This document shows positions 56,523-64,000 of a DNA stretch of 64,000 nt, piece after piece. The notes below the pieces were generated by a model that was not told the DNA's origin, did not search any database, and was given only the letters and a program-made list of their open reading frames with translations. Source of the DNA: Opisthorchis felineus (taxonomy: Eukaryota; Platyhelminthes; Trematoda; Opisthorchiida; Opisthorchiidae); NCBI GenBank assembly GCA_004794785.1, contig SJOL01007141.1, positions 857,763-921,762 of the forward strand, given 5' to 3'. Every line of letters starts with the position of its first letter. Positions within the stretch are counted from its first letter, which is position 1. The position numbers and the translations under genes are program-made.

Positions 56523-56798
56523 GTGTTGGTGCAGTTGAAGGATCGCCTTCCGGTTGATAGGACTAGGAACTGTGTATGCAAAATAAAATGTTACGACTGT
56601 ACGAATGTTTGTATAGGTCAGACAACCAGGGAATTGCACACCAGAATCGGTGAGCATAAGCGATCCATTAACAGATCACCGAGAAACGTAGATGAATATC
56701 AGTCGATAGTCAAAGATTCGGTAATGGCAGGGCATTCACTAGACACTGGGCACAGGATAGATTTGGAAAATGTGGACATTCTAAGACGGGGGTTATGA
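56523..56798 (+). CDS. PLE GIY-YIG endonuclease domain
   Basis: It reads CVCKIKCYDCTNVCIGQTTRE then LHTRIGEHKRSINRSPRN and ends at TAA-like stop 56,796. The expected Tyr of VYIGQT is Cys here (VCIGQT), whereas the intron copy keeps Tyr, so this copy's nuclease may be impaired. It was joined in frame to the RT through a linker that has a TGA at about 56,460. Confidence 0.8.
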   Translation: MLVQLKDRLPVDRTRNCVCKIKCYDCTNVCIGQTTRELHTRIGEHKRSINRSPRNVDEYQSIVKDSVMAGHSLDTGHRIDLENVDILRRGL

Positions 56799-57309
56799 TT
56801 CACACCACAGCGACTGGTGACCGAGGCGGTGGAAATCGCCAAGCCTCCCAGCGTGAATAGAATAGAGGGCGTAGAACTGGCAAGCGTGTGGAGAGCGGTT
56901 TTAGATCAGCCGAGGTAACATGAGGTGGTGCGCAGTTATCAGCAAAATGGTCTGGGTCTAAAAGTAGAAAATCCAAGCAGGGTAAGATCCAGTTAACTAC
57001 CCTCACCCCCAACCCCAAACCAATTGTCTCGGCAACCGTCGACGAACACAGGCGAACAAAATCTGCGAACGACCTCAAGAGGAATATTCCATTAAGGTGT
57101 CCTAGACAGAAAAATCAAGGCCGCGAAATTCGGGTTCGACATGAACATAACTACCCCCTAACCAATCTATCGTAGATATTAGTCATCCCCACTAACCAAC
57201 AAACGGGAACATCAGACTGGCACCCAGCACTGATCAATTCGGCTAGTCATAAGAAATCTCACGGATTGGTTCCCTGACTGCCTTAAAACCCAATCAACCT
57301 GCTTACTTA

Positions 57310-57381
57310 CTTGGCCTGACGAAGCTTTTGTGTCAAAAGCGAAACGTTGCCTAGCAATAAATCCACCGATTGTTTGCCAAG
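57310..57381 (+). ncRNA. Hammerhead-like hairpin at the PLE terminus
   Basis: CTTGGC (57,310-57,315) can pair with GCCAAG (57,376-57,381) as stem I. Between them are CTGACGA (57,316-57,322), one extra A, a perfect seven-pair hairpin GCTTTTG-TGT-CAAAAGC, GAAAC (57,341-57,345), and a stem III candidate GTTGC/GCAAT. The order is that of a hammerhead, but the extra base after CTGACGA and the unclear UH cleavage step mean it may be a degenerate or inactive form. Penelope-like elements are known to carry hammerhead motifs in their terminal repeats. Confidence 0.45.
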
Positions 57382-57399
57382 CCTTTCTGAAACGATAGA

Positions 57400-59515
57400 A
57401 GAATGACGTTCATTTTCCGTCACCTGATGTTTCGTTTAACGAAGGGGCTGCAGACGCTGCCGCGTACAGAAGCGTACAGCGATTTAGCAACTGAACATGC
57501 AGTTTACCTAAAAGTTCTATTCAAGCGTATTCGCGAGGCTGGTCTGCGGATCATTGAAGCCAAGACACAGGTCACTTGAAGTTCGGTGACACTATTCGGT
57601 CATAAATTTGGTCAAGGTGAGGTCAAGGCACTTGAAGCAAAACTGGAAAAGCTCCAGGAATCTTTAGTTCCCAGTTCAATGTGGACCTTACGGCGGTTTC
57701 TCGGACTAGCAGTATACTACAACCGGTGCGCCAAGGATTTTAACATGACCGCTGCTCCATCATATGACTTGCTTCGCCAAAATAGGAAGTTTGAATGGAA
57801 AAGTGAAGCGTACGAGGCCTGTGAACGTGTCAAACCGTGGACGCTAGATCAAAACCTCACCTGCAAAATGCTCAAGGTCGTGGAGATATTTGCTGTCACA
57901 GCGGACTCTAGTGACCGGGGTACCGGTGCTGTCTTGAAACGGAAGGACGGGTCATCTGACATGCCCAGTAGTGTCCTCAATAAAACCGAACATACGTATT
58001 CAACCACCAAGAAAGAATGTTTAGCCATCTTCTGGGCCCTAGATAATTGGAGACCATATTTGCTGGGACAGAGGTTTCACTTTAAGACCGACCACAAACC
58101 CCTAGAGTGGATAAAGACCACCAGAGAAAGCTCGCTCACTGGGCACTCTGAGTACAAGAGTGTAGCTTTACATCCTGGTAAGTATCGGGAAATGAGAACC
58201 AACTGGCCCATTGACTTAGAAAACGAGAGGTTGGAGATGAAGCCCCAAAGATCATGATCGGTGCCCACAGTCTCGTCGAACTGGATCCTAGAAGGTTGGT
58301 GCGACTACAGAGGCCGGGTTCTAAATTACAGAATGTTGCAGCCGCCTTGTTGGGCGGAACAGGTATTGAGTTAGTGGGGGAAAACAGAGAATTGGAGGCA
58401 TTCCGGGAGCGCTTCGACAGACTGAACCTGAATGGGACTGGCATACTTTCCTAGAAGGCCAGCAATTCGGATGTCATACTGCCCGTGATACCTCATGACT
58501 TCAGTTAGAAGCTGAGAGTCAAATGCCACGAGACAGCAGTGAAGTCTCAGAGTCAACACTGATGTTGCTGTCTCTGATGATGATGACGCCACACAGGATT
58601 CACCGCAACATACGACTTACTTCGGCAGGCGGCATACTGGTCATGGACAAGAAGTGGTGTTTCGGGCTGTGTTGTGGCCTGTAAGCGATGTCAACTGATG
58701 AAATGGATACAACAGAGGCAACTCACTGCATGAAATAAAACTGTACACCAGAAGTCGGAGAGTAATGGTCCGTTGATGTCATGGGGCCTTTTCTGGGAAT
58801 AGCTAGTGGCAATCGTTGTAAAAATGACATAATACCTGAACGACACCCTACCACCCGCTGATAAATGGTCTAACGGAACGTAACAACGGAACGATCAGGG
58901 AATGGCTGGCCGCCAGGGGAGTGACTGGGACATGCACCTGCTGAGTGTACTGTTGGCACATCGGGCGTCGATCCAGGCAACCAAAGGCAAGTTCCCATTC
59001 ATGTCGATGTGCGGCCGGCATCCATTCCTCCCAGTTCATCAGAAAATCTGGTTGTGACCGACGACACCAAAGAGATGGGACAACAAAGGAGTAGAGAGCG
59101 AGAAAACTTGACAGCCGTTCGGGAACGGACTAAACATAAAACCGCAGGTAGGAAGACGACTATTCCCTATAGGTGTGAAGGTCAAAGGGAAAGGTCACCA
59201 AAATTCTGGAAGGAATGGAGTGGGATCGCGGAAGTTGGAAAGTTGGTGGCAGGACGCGTTTGCCGTTACTGACTTTCAAGAGAACGTTCATACGACACAG
59301 GCAGGTCGAGGATCGGGACGAGTAAGCGGTAACCAGCCTCGAAAGTGGCACGATGGGCCTGAGGAATTACCGAATGGATCAGCTGCCGAGGCTGACCCAA
59401 GTGCGCCACCCAACGCCATACTGGTGATGATGTCTTCTCAAATGTTGACCAAAACGTTTGCAAGTCAAGTGCCAAGCTCGGAGATCAGATCAACAGCCAT
59501 CGAATCGACTTCCAG
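57400..59515 (+). mobile_element. Ty3/gypsy-type LTR retrotransposon pol relic
   Basis: Pieces in order: reverse-transcriptase C-terminus (57,440-57,570), RT thumb plus RNase H (57,586-58,170), integrase zinc-finger remnant with CKRC (about 58,675-58,690), integrase core start VDVMGPFLGIASGNR (about 58,770-58,815) and a later integrase stretch with LLSVLLAHRASIQATKG (about 58,935-58,990). A GATGATGATGACG-type LINE-like tail at about 58,530-58,590 suggests a nested fragment. No LTRs were found. The end (59,425-59,515) carries a family F-like block. Confidence 0.7.
57586..58257 (+). pseudogene. Ty3/gypsy RT thumb and RNase H
   Basis: The open frame has LRRFLGLAVYYNRCAKDF (RT thumb/connection), ADSSDRGTGAVLKRKDG (RNase H first Asp), LNKTEHTYSTTKKECLAI (RNase H Glu), then WALDNWRPYLLGQRF and KTDHKPLEW. 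These are standard for Ty3/gypsy pol. Upstream the matching RT part (HAVYLKVLFKRIREAGLRI) ends at a TGA near 57,578, and there is no integrase in frame. About 224 codons remain open; inactive. Confidence 0.75.
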
Positions 59516-59714
59516 TTAATGGATATTGGAGATATGCGTCAGAAACTTGTCATCGAATGGCATCAACTAAATCGGCCTATCAAAAGGCTTTTATCGTTTG
59601 AAAAACAACACCACATGTTTTAAACCCCTGCTCCACTGGATCGACGGTCTGTGTGACCAAATGGCATAACGCTGTTAGCTGAATTTATCCACGACTGTTT
59701 GGCATATGGTAGTT
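59516..59714. other. No recognised feature
   Basis: Short gap between the gypsy relic and a SINE. Confidence 0.4.
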
Positions 59715-59805
59715 TAGGTGCTGTCAGGTCGCCCATGAAGACGAGATGCCGGAGTTGGGTACGAACCACGGCCTATCCTCAACCATTGAGCTGTCTCGGA
59801 CTGAT
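59715..59805 (-). mobile_element. tRNA-like SINE, family B fragment
   Basis: On the minus strand GAGACAGCTCAATGGTTGAG (A box) and CGTGGTTCGTACCCAAC (B box) with the start of the body. Truncated. Confidence 0.5.
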
Positions 59806-60599
59806 CTGTTTTTTAACTTGGGGTCATTTTTTGCTCAGAGGTTTCCGTAAATTTGGGAGTGATTGCACTAACTTCATGGGCTGTTTGGGAAAACATTTTA
59901 ACACATCAATACTGATCACATGATGAAACATTTCGGTTGAATTTCAGTTAAATTCATCACAAACTCGCTTTCACCGGTTGATTATGCGAACGACAATGTC
60001 CAGCCTCAGCAGCCTGTTTCGAAAGTTCAAGCGAAACGTGTATTTTTCCATGTCACCGACTGATGTACACTGCATGGTCCATTTGTGCCATGTTTTTCCG
60101 GGTATGAAGGCCTTTCTGACCTCCTTTTTCCGTGAATTTCGGGAACTTAACTTAGAAGAGGTGTTATAGTCTGCTTGAGAAATGAATGGCGTGAATTTTG
60201 GCCAGTTATCAGCAGTACCGCTCTTCTAAAACCGTCGGTGGATTTTCGGATGGAAAAGTTGAACAAATTTCGATCAGACTGATTTTGTGGTTAGCAGTGC
60301 AAATTAGTGGTGATACTCAAGAGCTTTATTTCTGAAAGCCTTTTAAATGAATATGCTGAAGATATCGTGAACACAACCAAAAATCGATGCGCACGAACAA
60401 CCGAATCGGGCTTATTTTTCACTGCATTTTCAAGGTACAAGTTTCTCACCATTCTCCGTGGCACTCCAAAGAACCCACTGAAGACATGTGACGGTATTTG
60501 CACTGTTCGGAAAATCCCCCCAAAGGAAAAATCATTACAAAAATGTTTACTCGCCAGATACTCTTTTTTGCGTACATAGTTGGTTTGGACAAGGGACTC
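59806..60599. other. No recognised gene
   Basis: Overlapping ORFs of 90-106 codons on both strands (60,291-60,611), no motif. Confidence 0.35.
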
Positions 60600-60765
60600 A
60601 AATAAATCCAACCAAATCTCTCGTATATAAAGATTTACTTCAATTAACTGTGCTGTATCATGCCAGTAGGGGCTAAATGGGTCGCGAGCTATGGAAAAGT
60701 TTTCAGCAACCTTATGCGTAGCGTGGTATGCCTAGACAAAGTTTCCTCTCCTTATTACAGTTTTG
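60600..60765 (+). mobile_element. HH-SINE 3' fragment
   Basis: It has GGGTCGCGAGCTATGGAAAAG followed by the family tail TTTTCAGCAACCTTATGCG. Most of the ribozyme is missing. Confidence 0.45.
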
Positions 60766-60929
60766 TATAAAATCCTCTGATGAGCTCTCAGATCTAAATG
60801 AGTCCCAGTGGTCAAGGGCCCGATGCGAATAGAGTGCAAAAGTTCCTTTCTGCCCGACAGTAGTCCTTTTCTAGCTAAACCTTGTTCGAGAAGCGGTCTT
60901 TCAAGATCCGATTTAAAGTTTGCCGTTTT

Positions 60930-61640
60930 CTAGTAAGTTTTTATGCTTGCCCATTCAAGAGTAGTTTATTGTATCTTTTAACGCAGGTTTGTGGTTGTCT
61001 ATTGTTAGCTCCATGCTCAAAGGTTATCATTGAGTGATCTGCCTTCCAGAATGCACCAAGGATGTCTAATGGCCAAAAAACGACTGAATTGACTGTAATG
61101 GCTTTGTACCGGTTATAGCCTTGGGAAGAAAAAGGACGGTTGTGTCTGTTGTGGAACAGCACCAGCGGCAACTCGGGAGGTGTCACTTCGTAGGATCATC
61201 TGTGTCAAGACTGAAGAGTGTCGATCAAGGCAATTTTGGCAGCACGAAGTGCATCGATAGACAGTGGAGTCCGGAGACAGACGTTTGGGATTCGCTTGTA
61301 GTAGATCAGTCAGAGTCCGCAGGTTGGGTGAACGGTTGAAGATGAAAGGACAGTAGTAGTTGACGACACCTAAAAATCGCCGCAAAATTTCGACCTATTG
61401 GGGGAACAGCGTAATAACCCATTATAGCAACTTTCTGGTGGGAGTTTTCGACACAATCAGCATTAACGAGGAGACCAAGAAAGTCCAGGTTAGTCACGTC
61501 CAAAACTCATTTGAACTCATTGATGGTAAGGTTATCATACACGAGTCGATCGTTAACCAATCGCACGTACAAAAGATGTTCTGGTCAGCGTGCCTTCGAT
61601 GTATAAAGTTTAAATGGCGAAGAATGAAATGCCGACCTTC
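60930..61640 (-). mobile_element. Ty3/gypsy pol fragment
   Basis: On the minus strand, in order: VTNLDFLGLLVNADCVENS (about 61,495-61,440), then after a frame change MRRFLGVVNYYCPFIFNRS and PNLRTLTDLLQANPKRLSP (61,385-61,280), leading into an RNase H start with decayed residues. This is an RT C-terminus of a Ty3/gypsy lineage different from the one at 57.4 kb (LVNADG-type). Several frameshifts; dead. Confidence 0.65.
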
Positions 61641-61664
61641 TGTTAAGTGTTTCGAACACAACCT

Positions 61665-61760
61665 CTGTATCCTGACTGCTCCTGACAGTATCTCATTACT
61701 CGTGCTTCCTCCGGGTGGCCTGACGGCTAGGCACCGAAAGGGTGTTACAGGTGAACGTTA
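61665..61760 (+). mobile_element. tRNA-like SINE, family B 3' part
   Basis: CTCGTGCTTCCTCCGGGTGG, CAGTATCTCATTACTCG and GGCACCGAAAGGGTGTTACAG match the body of the copy at 13,050. The tRNA-like head is absent. Confidence 0.5.
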
Positions 61761-61859
61761 ATTAGGTAACCTTTTAATTTCAACATCTCGGTTCAGCGAC
61801 AATTGTTTCGCCTTTTTATGATTCTTTCACATATTAACGTGGCGGCAGGAAAAGGAGCC

Positions 61860-62195
61860 TAAAAATCAGCGAAATATACTCATTTACAAATAATTTTGGT
61901 CTTGCGAGAGACTCACCTGGAACCCAGCCGAATCTCTCCTTTATGATGTTTTTAAGCAACTGAATGTGCTGCACCAGGCCCCGATATCGCGATACATGTA
62001 TAGACGTAATACACTACTCATAGGGTTGCTGAGTGTATTTCGCTGATTTTGTGCAATTTAGGTTCAAGTAGAATATAAGGTTGACGGAAACTCGGGGACT
62101 GCACCTAATTGATGAGCCCGGAGAATGGCGAAACCGGTCGTGAGCTGTCGAAGCGTTTTCAGCAACCTTACGAGTAGTGTTTTGGGCCTAAAAAT
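61860..62195. mobile_element. HH-SINE inverted pair with a one-base ribozyme defect
   Basis: A minus-strand unit part (61,880-62,035; TTGCGAGAGACTCACCTGG, GAATGTGCTGCACCAGGCC) joins a plus-strand part (62,030-62,190). The plus ribozyme (about 62,102-62,146) has ACCTAA, TTGATGA (62,109-62,115, C3 changed to T), GCCC..TGGC stem II, GAAA, ACCGGT stem III, GTC and GTGAGC. Only the C3 change spoils the core. Confidence 0.6.
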
Positions 62196-63049
62196 CAACC
62201 ATAACGGAAATACGCACTGGATAAAACTAAGATTTCCGGTTTATTTTGGTCAGTACGGTTGTATGTAACAACTGAGTTATGATCAAAGCTGAACTGCCTG
62301 GTTCAGTGCCCATTTATTTTTATTGACCTTTATTTTCACAACAAAACAAATACGCCTCCTCTGGAAGTTAGCTTTTTCGTGAATGAAACAGTAGTTGATG
62401 CATGATAACAACACCACACCTAATCTATATTCCATTACAATTTTTGTTAAACCCTCTGAAAGAAACCTCTCTGTCAATACCAACCTCAAAGGACAAAGTC
62501 TAATTGTATCCTGAAACGACCTGATGTTCATACGAAGATCAGTTGTTTCTTTTTGCTCACAAATCAGGTCCAAAGTGAAGATGTAGAGGTCATACATTGA
62601 CGGCTAACAGATGACATATAATCTTCCGGCGAAACCTTGTCGGGTTAACTGACCTAACCAATTGACAAGTGGACAAAGACTGTAACTTGCCTCTCTGGGG
62701 ATCAAGAATGACCTGGGTCGTTGTTGATGGTTGTGACATACAAAGCGACCTAGCTACAGCTAGGTTTAACCTTGGTCAGCTAAGCTGATATGCTCCCATG
62801 CTAGTTTAAATGTATTCTATTTCGCCATAGTTATATGTATACAGACCAACGCGACTAAAGTGATCGACCCTGTTTAGTGCCATCCGATTGCCTGTTAACA
62901 CAGAAAACGGCAACTACTTGTTCAAGCAGAGCCACGGTTTAGTCCACCCTATTCATAGGATTTTAGGGTATGACAACGAGGCTCCAGCCAGCGTGGAACC
63001 AGATTGACTGGGTGTTTATGCACTCTCTGATGGTGATGAAGAGATTTAG
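62196..63049. other. No recognised gene
   Basis: A 104-codon minus ORF (62,283-62,597) lacks motifs. Confidence 0.35.
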
Positions 63050-63230
63050 TGATCTCGTTGAGTCAGTCTACACTGAACAGCCGAGAAAAACGGTACAGCT
63101 GTTTCATCCTTTTTGAAGAACATCAGCAGTGCAAATCTAATAAAACCCAGAGAGTTTCGAACCCGTGACCTTCGCCCACTGCTTGATGACTTAACCGTTT
63201 GGCTACAATGTTGTAGGAAGCGTTTGCAAG
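63050..63230 (-). mobile_element. tRNA-like SINE, family A
   Basis: Tail side CCGAGAAAAACGGTACAGCTG; B box (minus strand) in AGTTTCGAACCCGTGACC; A-box side GACTTAACCGTTTGGCTAC. Confidence 0.55.
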
Positions 63231-63630
63231 ATTGACCTTGGTTCCTGTAGAATGACGGAAACTTTGTGACCAATCCCCAAGGTCTCCGGTACTGTTTAAC
63301 AGTTTTGTTGATGCCCAGAAAGTACAACGGACGTTACACGCAAGTTAATCGAATCATGCGTATTTCCGCAACAAATTGAACTACAATCCAGGCTCTCACA
63401 CCTAAGACAACGATAAGTCTGCGGTCGGTAGGCACAGGAGTTTACCTACCTGACTGGCTCACATTGTCGCACGTTATTAGTTGGATGCTTTGGGTTGGAT
63501 GGAGAGAGAAGCCTTCGGGGTTTAGGACTTGTGGGGATGGATCGATGACGACTTGCATTGAGGAGTGGATGAAGTGATTTTATAGGATTCAGCACCTCAG
63601 TCCAATAAATCAACCCAAAAAAAACTTTAC

Positions 63631-63762
63631 CTGTATCGTTTATCCACACCTTGAATATCACTGGGGCATATGAACCCTTTTTAAATCGGGCGCCATATAC
63701 GTGGATATTCTTAACAAACTCATCCACACTCAAAACACTTTCTGTGTCATCGCCAGTCCAAA
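63631..63762 (-). CDS. Candidate exon, possibly of a PLAT/LH2-like protein
   Basis: On the minus strand an open stretch lies between a possible acceptor (CTAAG at about 63,763) and a good donor (ACAG|GTAAAG, intron from 63,630 down). About 43 codons: WTGDDTESVLSVDEFVKNIH then VYGARFKKGSYAPVIFKVWI and NDTG. The TGD...V.I..YG.R pattern and the closing VWI.DTG resemble a PLAT/LH2 repeat (as in LOXHD1-type proteins), but the match is loose. Composition is more protein-like than neighbouring frames. The acceptor lacks a strong pyrimidine tract. The parent gene would extend to both sides. Confidence 0.3.
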
Positions 63763-64000
63763 CTTAGTCAGTTTGTCAGTTACTATTTGCAGAAAGTACT
63801 GGGTAATACCTCATAAGTAACCTCGTTTTCCAGTAAATCAGTCGGAGGCTATCTTTGATCGCGATCTCTCTGGTTGCTGGGGTGTGGCCAACCCCATGTC
63901 CCTTGTAATAAGTTGCGTCTTCAGGTGTCTCTTAAATTTTGCCTTTGACGCAAAAGCTACTGCTTTTCTGATAAATCACTTAGCGAGTTAACAGACCTTG
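63763..64000. other. End of window, nothing recognised
   Basis: No feature could be identified in the last 240 bp. Confidence 0.4.

Larger units (their letters stand above)
55265..57395 (+). mobile_element. Penelope-like element, near full-length
   Basis: Order: reverse transcriptase (55,277-about 56,150), a linker in the next frame, GIY-YIG nuclease (56,523-56,798), 3' UTR and a terminal region with the conserved hairpin (57,310-57,381). A frameshift near 56,150 and a TGA at about 56,460 interrupt what was a single ORF. The last 860 bp are nearly identical to 39,798-40,659. The element ends GAAACGAT like the intron copy. It is immediately followed by a Ty3/gypsy relic. Confidence 0.85.

Noticed and set aside
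1..64000. CRISPR arrays, bacterial operons, prophage or integrons
   Set aside because: No regularly spaced short repeats and no long contiguous ORFs; introns and retroelements show the DNA is eukaryotic.

Overview
The window looks like nuclear DNA of a parasitic flatworm, most likely a digenean fluke. Three things point there: long introns packed with retroelement debris, Penelope-like elements carrying a GIY-YIG domain, and a dispersed roughly 310-bp repeat with a hammerhead ribozyme core like the Smalpha satellite of schistosomes. I cannot fix the genus. There are no operons, and most of the 64 kb is repeat-derived or has no recognisable feature.

Protein-coding content is thin. On the plus strand, an adenosine deaminase (ADA) locus runs from 29,327 to 45,158 in four recognisable exons (29,327-29,530; 38,901-39,189; 41,783-42,014; 44,908-45,158). 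It has an in-frame TAA, an extra A in a homopolymer, an Asp-to-Ala change in the active-site loop, and no detectable exon for the segment that usually carries CP.SS. As given it reads as a pseudogene, or a gene hit by assembly errors. A minus-strand ORF at 7,589-8,360 looks like the first coding exon of a transcription factor with an eh1-like motif. Two further exon candidates lie at 19,128-19,343 (+) and 63,631-63,762 (-). A canonical tRNA-Val(AAC) gene lies at 18,893-18,965.

Repeats dominate. (1) A hammerhead-bearing SINE/satellite-like family (HH-SINE) has about 18 loci on both strands; at least seven keep both CTGANGA and GAAA, and several loci are tandem or inverted dimers. (2) Penelope-like elements (PLE): an almost full-length copy at 55,265-57,395, a young foldback copy inside the ADA intron at 39,397-40,659, and older families at 36.6, 46.3-47.1, 47.4, 48.3-49.0 and 54.6 kb. 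(3) Ty3/gypsy pol relics lie at 57.4-59.5 kb (+) and 60.9-61.6 kb (-). (4) LINE 3' ends lie at 0-0.5, 2.6-2.9, 13.8-14.6 and 34.8-35.3 kb. (5) Two tRNA-like SINE families (A and B), a small foldback family (F) and two unclassified dispersed repeats (C and D) fill much of the rest.

The strongest second-look signals are the HH-SINE ribozymes, whose stem III is a loop-less palindrome suggesting paired (dimeric) action; the hammerhead-like hairpins at the ends of three retroelement families; and the decayed ADA gene with a recent foldback PLE insertion.
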